A stretch of DNA of 32,926 nt, from positions 1 through 32,926 of the forward strand of contig CAKPPL010000002.1 of assembly GCA_934177555.1 (NCBI GenBank), read 5' to 3'. How positions within the stretch are numbered: position 1 is the first letter of the stretch; the number at the start of each line of letters is the position of its first letter. The notes under the pieces were generated by a model that was not told where the DNA came from, searched no databases, and saw only the letters and a program-made list of their open reading frames with translations. A program made the position numbers and the translations under genes. The DNA comes from an uncultured Clostridia bacterium (lineage in GTDB: Bacteria; Bacillota; Clostridia; TANB77; CAG-508). Positions 8,344 to 16,604 of this stretch are shown piece by piece.

Positions 8344-9720
8344 CTATAGTTTTTGACAAATTTCAAAAAATTTCATACCATTTGATGCTTTTACTAAAAC
8401 TACATCTCCTTCTCTTAAAATTTCTTGAAGTTTTGAAACTATTTCTTGGTTATTATTCATAAAAAATGTCTGTATATTCTTATTTTCTTTACAACCTTTA
8501 ATAATATTTTTTGAATTTTCACCTGAACATATTAAAATATCGATATCACTTTTTGCTACTTCTTTTCCAACTTTTAAATGTAATTCTTCTGAATAATTTC
8601 CCAATTCAAACATGTCTCCTAATACTGCAATTTTTCTTATTCCAGTATGATTCTTCAAATATTCTATACTCGCTTTCATTGATTCATAACTAGCATTATA
8701 ACTATCATTTATAAGTATAGCTCCATTTGCTAATTTTTTAATATCCATTCTTTTCTTTGTTAACTCAAATTCTGCTATTCCTTTTTTTATCTTATCATCT
8801 GATATCCCTAATATTTTTCCAACTTCCATAGCACTTAATGAATTATATACAAAATGTACTCCCCCAACAGGAACTGTTACACTAATTTGTTCATTTTTTG
8901 TCTTTGCTATAAATTCACTTTTTTCTTCTTGTAACTTTATTTCTATTGCATTTATATCACTATCATTTTGTATACCATATGTATATATTTCTTCTGTATT
9001 TTTATTTTTTTCATACCATTCATGTAATAAATCATTATCATTATTTATTATAATTTTATGCTTTTTCATTCCTTCTAATATTTCTAATTTTGCTTTTAAT
9101 ATATTTTCTCTAGAACCTAGTATTCCTATGTGTGAAGTACCTATATTAGTTATTACTGCTAATGTTGGTTTTGCAATACTTGTTAATAAACTTATTTCTC
9201 CAAAATGATTCATTCCCATTTCTATAACCATTGCTTCATGATCTTTCAATTTCAGTATTGTTAATGGTAATCCAATATTATTATTATTATTTCCTTCAGT
9301 TTTTAATGTTTTATATTTTTGACTTACAACACTTGCTATAATATCTTTGGTACTCGTTTTGCCTACACTCCCTGTTATTGCTATTACTGGAATATCATAC
9401 ATATCTCTTTTATATCTTGCTATTGAATATAGCATTTCTAAAGTATTAGGTACTTCTACTATTGTTTTTTCCTTATATATTTTTTTATCTTCATCTGTTA
9501 TTTGTATATTTTCCACTATTACAGCTTCTGCACCATTTTCTAATGCTTGTTTCCAAAATTTATTTCCATCAAATGTTTCTCCTTTTATTCCAATATATAT
9601 ATCTCCTTTTTTTATTGTTCTTGTGTCTTTTGAAAATTCATTACAAATTAATTCAGCATTACCGTTAATTAACTTTCCATTTGATAATCTTACTATATCT
9701 TTAATTTTTATATCATTCAT
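8344..9720 (-). CDS. murF: UDP-MurNAc-tripeptide:D-Ala-D-Ala ligase
   Basis: MurF adds D-Ala-D-Ala to UDP-MurNAc-tripeptide, the last cytoplasmic step of the peptidoglycan precursor. The 458 residues have the three Mur-ligase domains in order: a UDP-binding N-terminal domain (1-105, with the typical DTRTIKKGDIYIGIKGETFDG), a central ATPase domain starting with the P-loop TGSVGKTS (116-123) and including EGNNNNNIGLPLTIL, and a C-terminal domain with NDSYNASYESMKASIEYL and LGDMFELG. The length is normal. The ATG follows AGAAAGGAAAG. It is not beside other mur or ddl genes here. It has its own promoter (9753-9781), and the gene upstream ends in a separate terminator. Confidence 0.96.
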   Translation of the reverse strand: MNDIKIKDIVRLSNGKLINGNAELICNEFSKDTRTIKKGDIYIGIKGETFDGNKFWKQALENGAEAVIVENIQITDEDKKIYKEKTIVEVPNTLEMLYSIARYKRDMYDIPVIAITGSVGKTSTKDIIASVVSQKYKTLKTEGNNNNNIGLPLTILKLKDHEAMVIEMGMNHFGEISLLTSIAKPTLAVITNIGTSHIGILGSRENILKAKLEILEGMKKHKIIINNDNDLLHEWYEKNKNTEEIYTYGIQNDSDINAIEIKLQEEKSEFIAKTKNEQISVTVPVGGVHFVYNSLSAMEVGKILGISDDKIKKGIAEFELTKKRMDIKKLANGAILINDSYNASYESMKASIEYLKNHTGIRKIAVLGDMFELGNYSEELHLKVGKEVAKSDIDILICSGENSKNIIKGCKENKNIQTFFMNNNQEIVSKLQEILREGDVVLVKASNGMKFFEICQKL

Positions 9721-9752
9721 TTTTTATCTTTCCTTTCTGAGAAATTTTTTAT

Positions 9753-9781
9753 ATTATATTATTTTTTTATCGTTATTGCAA
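9753..9781 (-). promoter_or_regulatory. Sigma-A promoter of murF
   Basis: TTGCAA (9776-9781, minus strand), a 17-base spacer and TATAAT (9753-9758). It lies between the murF ATG and the terminator hairpin of the TrbL-like gene. Confidence 0.75.
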
Positions 9782-9796
9782 TAAAATAAATTTAAA

Positions 9797-9826
9797 AATA
9801 TCAGTAACAAAATCGTTACTGATATT
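9797..9826 (-). terminator. Terminator of the TrbL-like gene
   Basis: A perfect 12-base stem (9797-9808 with 9815-9826) and a 6-base loop. On the minus strand it is followed by TTTTTAAATTTATTTTATT. It lies 57 bases after the TrbL-like stop codon. Confidence 0.8.
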
Positions 9827-9883
9827 AAACTATTGATTTTCTATTGATTTATTTGCAATTTTTCAATTTTTATTTTTACAATT

Positions 9884-12547
9884 CTATCCTTTATACTTAA
9901 TTTTACTATATAAGTCTAATTTTTCCATTGTTGTATTTTTTATTTTTCCAATATTAGATGTTAAATTTTGCAATTCCATATTTTTTTGTTTCTCTATATT
10001 AATTTTTGATATTTCTTTTGTTTTTCTATTTTGGGGTAAATTTGATACATTTACTTTTTCAATTCTTCGACCATATTCCTTCTCTATTTTATCTACTCTA
10101 TCTTGCATATTAGAAACTATTTTACTTTGATTTACTAGTGTATCACTCCATTCTTCTCTCTTTTTATTAGTCAATTTTCGTGTATCTTGCCCTATTTTTT
10201 CTCCCATATACATAAGCTCTATTGCTTGTTTTGTATCTTGTACAACATTTTGTTTTTTTAGTTTTTCTCCTATAATCATATCATTTATATTTTTTACTCC
10301 TTGTTGTAAATATTCGTCCAATGTATCACTATAAAATTTCTCTATTTCTTTTTTATCCCATCCCAATTTTTGTTCTAATAAAGTTCTATTATCTAAATTA
10401 TGTTTAATTGAAATGTTTAATTGTTGCTCTTCATATTCAGAATAATCTTCTCCATATCCTCCTTTAATATATGCATCTTTTAAATCTTCTGAACTATTAC
10501 TATTAACTATATTAGCTCCTCCTCTATATCCAACAGCTCCAATCATTCCTGCATTCGCAAGAGTTTTTTCAAAACTTTCTCCTGCTACTGCAGATACTAG
10601 TGTTGCAGATGTAGCTGCAGCCATACCTCCAATCACTCCTCCTGCTAATCTTGCACCACTTCTTGCTAAATTCATATTTTGAGCTTTTTTTGCTAAGTTC
10701 ATTCCCTTTGATTTAACATAATGTCTCGTTGACGCCTTCAATGCTTTTCTAACATTAAATTTTATCTTTTTATTTTTTTTCTTATTATTTTTTCTTAAAT
10801 TTTCTGTATTTATCGTTCTATTCACTTGAGGCTCTAAATTTAATCGTGTTTCATCTTTTGGTCCATCAATATTATCTTTTGCTGAAATTGTATTTCTATC
10901 AGAAGTAATATCTTGATCTTTTAATTCATTTGTATACATTTCATCTGTATTTTGTTCTCTTATTTGTGAATTTGGCATTTCATTTTCTAGAATTTTATTA
11001 TTTGGTGAATTATGTACTTGTTCTGGATGCCCTCCAAATACCTTTTTTATACCTGCCATAGCAAGACCTGTTCCTAATACTCCTCCTAAAACTCCTGGTG
11101 TTGATGCCTTTTCAAACCCAAACATTTTTCTTAATATTTTTTCAGCCTGACATATAAATCCCATTACTATTATTACATATATTGGATTATTACTTGCTAA
11201 TTGCATTGCTGAACCTACAAATATCATATATAATAACATATGAAATGGCTGTATTGCTAAATTAAATAGAAATTCTTTTAGCCAAGTATTAAATCCCTGT
11301 GCTTGTCCGTCATTTAATTTATCTATAGAATATGTCAATACTACCAATGGTGCTATTAATATTAAAAAAGCAATATATACAACTCTTTTCAAATATATAA
11401 CTGCAAAAACTACAGTATATAATGTTGTCATTATATATATAATTTGCCATCCTATTGAAGAATATCTTTGGTTTCCTTCATCATCTAATAATTGCATTCT
11501 TATTCTTGCTTGACTTGTAAAATTATCAACTGGAAAATTAACTGTTTTTTGCCCCTCATCATCTATTGTTAAAAAATTACTTCCACCTGATGTATCAATA
11601 CTTTTATGTGTAATCTTACTTTTTATCAATGTATATGCTTCTTCAAAAAAATTCTGCTTATTTTCTTTGTCAATAAGATTATTTTTTACATAGTCATATA
11701 CTTTATCATCTTGTATTTCTTCATATTCTACACCATCAGAACTAAAATCTCTTAATAGTGCTGTGAAATTTTCTACAATTTGTATAGAAAATATCATAAT
11801 ATAATGAATTACAAATAATAATACAAATGAAACTAACCAATCATATAACATTTCTTTATATTTTGCTTTATCATTTGATATACTAGTAAAAAGTATTCTT
11901 ATCCCTAAATATAATAATATTATCATAAATAAAACCATAACTATATTTCTTAAAATATAATACCATTTACTTATTGTCTCATGTAATTGTTGTGCTATAT
12001 TACTCCCTTCATTTTCCGTACTTTCATTATTACCTTCAAAGAAATTAACATCAAACAATTCTATTTTATTTGAAATAATATTTTCCGGTGCAAGAGATAT
12101 AAACGGTAAATAAAATGTATCTGGCAACATATTTGATGTTATAGTGCTTACAGCAAAATACATTATTACTGCATTTTTTATTGACAAAACTGCTGTATTA
12201 ACTCCAAGTATAACAACAGTAACAGTTGCAGCCCCTACTCCTACTGCAAAAAATACTGCTAATCCTATGGATATTGCTATAAATGCTGCTGCACATATTA
12301 CTCCCAATACTTTTGATATTATTTCACCTGTCCTATTAATGTTTACTATAGCATCAGCATCTGTTGAAAACATTATTTTTTGTCCTAAATCTATAACACC
12401 ATCACATAATGCAACAAATACGTCCATTATAGGCTCTAGTAATTTTCCTCCTATAGCAGCTACATCTACTGCTCCATATGAAAAATTTGGAAATAATATA
12501 ATAAAAACAACTATTACAATTAAAACTATAACTTTATTTATTTTCAT
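9884..12547 (-). CDS. TrbL/VirB6-like type IV secretion membrane protein
   Basis: An 887-residue polytopic membrane protein. Residues 1-26 are a signal-like helix ending SYGA. Strongly hydrophobic blocks lie at about 70-145, 190-220, 228-260, 370-415 and 430-480. They are separated by an extracellular domain at about 265-365 and followed by a cytoplasmic tail of about 370 residues. The segment ICQAEKILRKMFGFEKA after the last helix, then a Gly/Ala-rich stretch, is typical of the TrbL/VirB6-like channel proteins of Gram-positive conjugative elements, which form the inner-membrane part of a type IV secretion channel. The tail is Lys/Glu/Gln-rich with probable coiled coils and a hydrophobic Gly/Ala patch (about 630-675). 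It would be the natural partner of the coupling ATPase at 4453-6462, though murF and dnaJ lie between them. The ATG follows AAGAGGAAG. No VirB4 gene is in the window. Confidence 0.8.
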   Translation of the reverse strand: MKINKVIVLIVIVVFIILFPNFSYGAVDVAAIGGKLLEPIMDVFVALCDGVIDLGQKIMFSTDADAIVNINRTGEIISKVLGVICAAAFIAISIGLAVFFAVGVGAATVTVVILGVNTAVLSIKNAVIMYFAVSTITSNMLPDTFYLPFISLAPENIISNKIELFDVNFFEGNNESTENEGSNIAQQLHETISKWYYILRNIVMVLFMIILLYLGIRILFTSISNDKAKYKEMLYDWLVSFVLLFVIHYIMIFSIQIVENFTALLRDFSSDGVEYEEIQDDKVYDYVKNNLIDKENKQNFFEEAYTLIKSKITHKSIDTSGGSNFLTIDDEGQKTVNFPVDNFTSQARIRMQLLDDEGNQRYSSIGWQIIYIMTTLYTVVFAVIYLKRVVYIAFLILIAPLVVLTYSIDKLNDGQAQGFNTWLKEFLFNLAIQPFHMLLYMIFVGSAMQLASNNPIYVIIVMGFICQAEKILRKMFGFEKASTPGVLGGVLGTGLAMAGIKKVFGGHPEQVHNSPNNKILENEMPNSQIREQNTDEMYTNELKDQDITSDRNTISAKDNIDGPKDETRLNLEPQVNRTINTENLRKNNKKKNKKIKFNVRKALKASTRHYVKSKGMNLAKKAQNMNLARSGARLAGGVIGGMAAATSATLVSAVAGESFEKTLANAGMIGAVGYRGGANIVNSNSSEDLKDAYIKGGYGEDYSEYEEQQLNISIKHNLDNRTLLEQKLGWDKKEIEKFYSDTLDEYLQQGVKNINDMIIGEKLKKQNVVQDTKQAIELMYMGEKIGQDTRKLTNKKREEWSDTLVNQSKIVSNMQDRVDKIEKEYGRRIEKVNVSNLPQNRKTKEISKINIEKQKNMELQNLTSNIGKIKNTTMEKLDLYSKIKYKG

Positions 12548-12580
12548 TTTTCAAACTTCCTCTTTCATTTTATATGCTTT

Positions 12581-12603
12581 CATTAATTGTATTAATTAAA
12601 GAT
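12581..12603 (+). repeat. Inverted repeat, copy A
   Basis: A 23-base element beginning CATTAATTGTATTAATTAA. It recurs on the opposite strand at 12731-12753 with one mismatch. It lies 34 bases upstream of the TrbL-like ATG. Both copies are themselves partly palindromic (ATTAAT at each end). Confidence 0.7.
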
Positions 12604-12730
12604 ATTTAATTTTTTTATATCACTTTATTTAAACACATTTTTTAAAAAAATATATTCAAATACTATTGATAAAAATTTACAAATATCTTAAATTTATGTT
12701 GTTTTAATGGTATATTGCAAAATATAAAGT

Positions 12731-12753
12731 ATCATTAATTAATACAATTAATG
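12731..12753 (-). repeat. Inverted repeat, copy B
   Basis: The opposite-strand copy of the element at 12581-12603, 22 of 23 positions identical and 127 bases away. It begins 5 bases from the ypeB terminator stem. The DNA between the copies is almost pure A/T, holds no ORF I can support, and includes a TTGCAA (12715-12720) that could serve the TrbL-like gene but has only a weak -10. Confidence 0.7.
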
Positions 12754-12757
12754 ATAA

Positions 12758-12793
12758 AAAATAGAGTTAATATATACAAATTAACTCTATTTT
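12758..12793 (-). terminator. Terminator of ypeB
   Basis: A perfect 13-base stem (12758-12770 with 12781-12793) with a 10-base loop, immediately after the ypeB stop. On the minus strand the stem ends in a run of T. Confidence 0.8.
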
Positions 12794-12798
12794 TAGTT

Positions 12799-14127
12799 TT
12801 ATTCTGTTAAAACACCATTAGGTGTATTTGTAATAATCAAAATATCCTGTTCTTCGCCATTCTCAGCATTAACATATACAATAAAATCAATATCTTCTAT
12901 TTTACCTTTAAATTCATAGCAAAACACCTCTGTATTCCATTCCGTAGGAATTATGGCTAAACCTTCACTTGTAACATTTACTTTATCACTCAAATTTTTT
13001 CTAGCCTCTTCACTTGTAATTTTATTTGTTGGTATATTTCTATCATAATGACTATTCAAATATCCAGTACTTTCTAACCCTATTATTTCTCCATTATCTA
13101 ATGCTATTTTTAATTTTATTAAATCAGAATAAATTGTAACATTATTCTGGTTATATGCGTAATTCACTGTTATAAATCCATTTTCTTTTAAATAATAAGT
13201 TTGTTTCATATTATTAAAACCTTTACTATTTAAAAAATCTATGCCTTTTTGTATAGCTTCATCTTCACTTATTTTTTCTTCTCCAACATCTCTGTTATAA
13301 TTAAAATATACTATATGTCCACCTTTTCTAGAAATAGATATTCCTATATTTTTTTCTTCATTTGTTGTTACTTCAAATCTATATACAGGAATTTCTCCAT
13401 TTTCTACATATCCATTATTTTTTATATTTTTTATTTTTTCACTTCCGATAAATTCCTCTATCATATTTTTGGCAGTTTCTTCATCAATATCTTCACCTGT
13501 TAATCCTTTTTTTTCATTACTCGTCATATGTTCTGAAAAAGCTCCATCATATATTAATCCAGTATATTCATGAAAATTTTCCTCAACGACATTAAATGTC
13601 CTTGCTTCTGCTATATCAGTATTATTATTTTTTATTAGATTTTGCCAACTTAATTCTCCTGAATTCAATTCTTCAGACATTTCATTTAATGCATTTGATA
13701 AATCATTACTATAATTATATAATTCTTTTATTTTTGAAATTTCTTCATCTGTTATTTCTTTTCCTTCTATATTTTTCCTTGATAATGAATAACTATATTC
13801 ACTTACTTGATTTAAAAATTTTTGCGTATTTTCTAATTCTTGGCTTTCTACTGGTAGCATTCCCAAATATGATTGTGCTAAATTAGATTCTCTCCATACA
13901 TGAGTTAATATTTCAGCACCATGTTCAGCAGATTTTGATATCATTGCTTTAGCAAGATATGTTTTTACATTTTGTACATAATCCACAACCTCATAAAAAG
14001 CTTTGTTGTAATCATTTGTCTTTATTGTTGAATACTCCTTTTTTTGATTATTTAAATTAAATACAAGTATTCCTATAATTATTAATAATATTAAAGTTAC
14101 AACTATCCAAATTCTGTTTTTATTCAT
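12799..14127 (-). CDS. ypeB: Spore germination protein YpeB
   Basis: YpeB localises and protects the cortex-lytic enzyme SleB in the dormant spore. The 442 residues start with a single membrane helix (about 6-25). The conserved helical N-terminal domain follows, with YNKAFYEVVDYVQNVKTYLA and the typical HGAEILTHVWRESNLAQ and YLGMLPVES. Three PepSY-like repeats lie after about 215, including ISISRKGGHIVYFNYNRDVG and YVNAENGEEQDILI. Length and domain order match the family. The start follows GAAAGGAAAGAG. sleB, normally next to ypeB in Bacillus and many Clostridia, is not adjacent: the neighbours are a glycosyltransferase on the other strand and the TrbL-like gene. In Bacillus the gene is under sigma-G; I could not find a convincing sigma-G promoter here. 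Confidence 0.9.
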   Translation of the reverse strand: MNKNRIWIVVTLILLIIIGILVFNLNNQKKEYSTIKTNDYNKAFYEVVDYVQNVKTYLAKAMISKSAEHGAEILTHVWRESNLAQSYLGMLPVESQELENTQKFLNQVSEYSYSLSRKNIEGKEITDEEISKIKELYNYSNDLSNALNEMSEELNSGELSWQNLIKNNNTDIAEARTFNVVEENFHEYTGLIYDGAFSEHMTSNEKKGLTGEDIDEETAKNMIEEFIGSEKIKNIKNNGYVENGEIPVYRFEVTTNEEKNIGISISRKGGHIVYFNYNRDVGEEKISEDEAIQKGIDFLNSKGFNNMKQTYYLKENGFITVNYAYNQNNVTIYSDLIKLKIALDNGEIIGLESTGYLNSHYDRNIPTNKITSEEARKNLSDKVNVTSEGLAIIPTEWNTEVFCYEFKGKIEDIDFIVYVNAENGEEQDILIITNTPNGVLTE

Positions 14128-14244
14128 TCTTTCTCTTTCCTTTCATAGTTTATTTATATTTTGGATTTTTTTTCAAAAAATATACAATATATTCATTTTT
14201 TATGATAAAATGTAAAAAATCATATATTTGAAAGGAAAAATACT

Positions 14245-15375
14245 ATGAAAAAAGTAATGATATTTTATGCTTCATATGGTGGTGGTCATTTATCTGCTGC
14301 ACGTTCTATAAAAGAAAATATAGAAGCAAATTATAAAGATATAGATATAAAATTAGTAGATTGTATGGAATATGTAAATAAATTTGTAAATAAAGTTACA
14401 ACAAAAGCTTACTCAGAAATGGCAAAAAAAGTTCCAAATACTTGGGGAAAAGTATATTGGGATTCTCAAAAAGGTCCTCTTGCCCATATCAGTACAACAT
14501 CTAATAAATTATTATCAAAAAAACTAAATAATTTATTAATAGATTTTCAACCAGATTTAATAATATCTACACATCCATTTGGTTCTCAAATGTGTGCATA
14601 TTTGAAAAAATTAGGAAAATCAAATGCAAAACTTGCCACTGTTATGACAGATTATGCACCACATGATCAATGGCTTGTTTTTAATGAATATGTTGATTAT
14701 TATTTTGTCTCTCATGAAGGAATGAAAAAACAATTACATGAAAAAGGTATACCAAATGAGAAAATATTTGCCACTGGTATACCACTTTCCAATAAGTTCT
14801 TATTAAAATATGATAAAGCACAAATCTTAAGCAATTTTGGATTATCTCCAGATAGAAAAACAGTGTTATTCTTTGGTGGTGGAGAATTTGGATTAGGAAA
14901 AACTCAAACATTTAAAATTTTTAAATCATTTGTTGAAAACAATAATAATATTCAAATTGTTGCTATTTCTGGAAAAAATCCAAAAATGAAAGAAAATTTT
15001 GAACATTTAGTATCAGATTTAAATAAACAAGACTTTGTAAAAATTCTAGAATATACTGATAAAGTACCTCAATTAATGAGTATTTCCGATTTAGTAGTTA
15101 CAAAACCTGGTGGACTTACAACAACAGAAAGTCTTGCATCTGGCTTGCCTATAGTTGTTATTAATCCAATTCCAGGTCAAGAAGAAGAAAATGCATCTTA
15201 TCTTGAAAAAAATAAAGTTGCTATTTGGATAAGAAAAAATGATGACATTGAACAAATTTTAAATGATTTATTTTCCAATCCATCAAAAATGAAAGAAATG
15301 AAAATTCGAGCAAGAATTCTTTCTAAAAAGAATTCTACAAAAGATATATGTAAAATTTTATTAGATATGCCATAA
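14245..15375 (+). CDS. MurG-like diacylglycerol glycosyltransferase (UgtP/MGDG synthase type)
   Basis: A 376-residue GT28-family enzyme. The N-terminal MGDG-synthase-type domain begins MIFYASYGGGHLSAARSI (5-22), the signature of diacylglycerol glycosyltransferases, and continues with STHPFGSQM and VMTDYAPHDQWL. The C-terminal nucleotide-sugar-binding domain has LFFGGGEFGLGKT and VVTKPGGLTTTESLASGLP (about 288-306), followed by NPIPGQEEEN, the UDP-sugar contact region. These membrane-associated enzymes move glucose or galactose from a UDP-sugar to diacylglycerol, giving glycolipids that can anchor lipoteichoic acid. Which sugar is used is not visible. Phosphoglucomutase and a UDP-sugar pyrophosphorylase lie in the same window and could supply the donor. 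The ATG follows GAAAGGAAAAA. It is divergent from ypeB and ends in its own terminator. Confidence 0.9.
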   Translation: MKKVMIFYASYGGGHLSAARSIKENIEANYKDIDIKLVDCMEYVNKFVNKVTTKAYSEMAKKVPNTWGKVYWDSQKGPLAHISTTSNKLLSKKLNNLLIDFQPDLIISTHPFGSQMCAYLKKLGKSNAKLATVMTDYAPHDQWLVFNEYVDYYFVSHEGMKKQLHEKGIPNEKIFATGIPLSNKFLLKYDKAQILSNFGLSPDRKTVLFFGGGEFGLGKTQTFKIFKSFVENNNNIQIVAISGKNPKMKENFEHLVSDLNKQDFVKILEYTDKVPQLMSISDLVVTKPGGLTTTESLASGLPIVVINPIPGQEEENASYLEKNKVAIWIRKNDDIEQILNDLFSNPSKMKEMKIRARILSKKNSTKDICKILLDMP

Positions 15376-15392
15376 GTAATATTCTTATGGCA
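15368..15392 (+). terminator. Terminator of the glycosyltransferase gene
   Basis: A 9-base stem TGCCATAAG/CTTATGGCA with a 7-base loop, overlapping the stop codon and followed by CTTTTATATTTC. Confidence 0.75.
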
Positions 15393-15442
15393 CTTTTATA
15401 TTTCAAATATCATATATTAATTTTGAGAGGTGTGTTGTATTT

Positions 15443-15595
15443 ATGGATAATAATAATTGTTGTAATTATAATTTAGTTGCTCTTTCTAGTACTTTGTCTA
15501 TTCTTATTAGTGAACAATTTAATAAAGAAGATTTAGTAATTCTATCTACGTTTTTTTCAACTCTTGGAGATAATCTAGCTCTTTTATCTATATAA
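15443..15595 (+). CDS. Small conserved-looking 50-residue protein
   Basis: A complete ORF with GAGAGGTG about 10 bases before the ATG and a perfect 12-base hairpin right after the stop. The N-terminus is Asn/Cys-rich (MDNNNCCNYN). An amphipathic helix-turn-helix follows: LVALSSTLSILISEQF, then KEDLVILSTFFSTLGDNLA. From memory, short Clostridia proteins with this layout (Cys start, LVAL...ALAI, then a second helix with FTQLGDTLA) are common; the function is unknown to me. It lies between the glycosyltransferase and recR, pointing at recR. Confidence 0.7.
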   Translation: MDNNNCCNYNLVALSSTLSILISEQFNKEDLVILSTFFSTLGDNLALLSI

Positions 15596-15598
15596 TAA

Positions 15599-15629
15599 AA
15601 AATTATGTAGTAAAATCCTACATAATTTT
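15599..15629. terminator. Shared hairpin between the 50-residue ORF and recR
   Basis: A perfect 12-base stem (15599-15610 with 15618-15629) with a 7-base loop, A-rich before and T-rich after, so it can act in both directions. It overlaps the recR stop codon. Confidence 0.8.
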
Positions 15630-16227
15630 ATATTTCTCTTCTACCCTCTAATGCTTTTGTTAAAGTAACTTCATCCGTATATTCTAAATCTCCACCAACA
15701 GGAATTCCATGAGCAATTCTTGTAACTTTAACACCTAATGGTTTTATTAATTTTGATAAATACATTGCTGTTGCTTCTCCTTCAACTCGAGGATTAGTAG
15801 CTAGTATTACTTCTTTAACATGACCATCCATAAGTCTTGCAAGTAATTCCTTTATTTTTATATCATCTGGACCTATCCCATTCATAGGAGAAATTGAACC
15901 ATGTAAAACATGGTATACTCCTTTAAATTCATGTGTTCTTTCCATTGCAATAATATCTTTTACATCTTCCACAACACATATTATTTCTTGATCTCTTTTG
16001 GGATTTCCACAAATTGTACATGGATCAGTGTCTGAAATATTATAACATTTACTACAATATTTTAAGTTCTTTTTTGCATTTGATATAGCATTTATAAATT
16101 CATTCGTTTCTTCTTCTGATGAATTTAGAATATAAAATGCTAATCTAGCTGCAGTCTTATTTCCTATGCTAGGTAATTTTTCAAATGCTTCTATTAGTTT
16201 TTCTATTGATGGCGAATAATATGACAT
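15628..16227 (-). CDS. recR: Recombination mediator RecR
   Basis: RecR works with RecO and RecF to load RecA on gapped DNA. The 199 residues show the helix-hairpin-helix region (about 13-30, LPSIGNKTAARLAFYIL), the four-Cys zinc finger CSKC...CTIC (57-72), the Toprim domain starting ICVVEDVKD (81-89), and the C-terminal RIAHGIPVGGDLEYTDEVTL. The length is standard. It is the last gene of the dnaX-ybaB-recR operon, 16 bases after ybaB, an order conserved across Bacillota. Confidence 0.97.
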   Translation of the reverse strand: MSYYSPSIEKLIEAFEKLPSIGNKTAARLAFYILNSSEEETNEFINAISNAKKNLKYCSKCYNISDTDPCTICGNPKRDQEIICVVEDVKDIIAMERTHEFKGVYHVLHGSISPMNGIGPDDIKIKELLARLMDGHVKEVILATNPRVEGEATAMYLSKLIKPLGVKVTRIAHGIPVGGDLEYTDEVTLTKALEGRREI

Positions 16228-16243
16228 TTTTATCTCCTTTGTA

Positions 16244-16588
16244 TTACATTAAGCCTGGTATATTATATTTTCCCATAGATGCAGCTTGTGCATCATCAAC
16301 TTGTTTAAATGCTTGATTTAAACAAGTAATTATTAAATCTTGTAACATTTCTATATCTTCTGGATCTACAATTTCTTTTTGTAATTTTAATTCTTTGATT
16401 TCTTTTTGCCCTGTTACTTTTACTGTAACAGCTCCTCCTCCAGCTGATGCTTCAAATTCTTTTGCTGCAAGTTCTGTTTGAGATTTTTCTAAATCAGCTT
16501 GCATTTTTTTGGCTTCCTTCATTAAACTATTTATATTCATTCCACCAAATCCTCCCATTCCTCCTGGGAAACCTCCTCTTTTTGACAT
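16244..16588 (-). CDS. ybaB: YbaB/EbfC nucleoid-associated protein
   Basis: A 114-residue DNA-binding protein of the YbaB/EbfC family, which forms tweezer-like dimers on DNA. The Gly/Met/Phe-rich start (GGFPGGMGGFGGMNINSLMK) is followed by the long helix MKEAKKMQADLEKSQTEL, then the beta-sheet motif AGGGAVTVKVTGQKEIKEL and the C-terminal helix with VDPEDIEMLQDLI. It lies 16 bases after dnaX and 16 before recR, in the conserved dnaX-ybaB-recR order. The ATG is preceded by AGGAGG. Confidence 0.95.
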   Translation of the reverse strand: MSKRGGFPGGMGGFGGMNINSLMKEAKKMQADLEKSQTELAAKEFEASAGGGAVTVKVTGQKEIKELKLQKEIVDPEDIEMLQDLIITCLNQAFKQVDDAQAASMGKYNIPGLM

Positions 16589-16604
16589 TTATTTTTCCTC
16601 CTTT

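Noticed and set aside
14128..14244. Sigma-G promoter for ypeB
   Set aside because: A TGAATA is present but no CATA-type -10 at the right spacing, so I do not call it.
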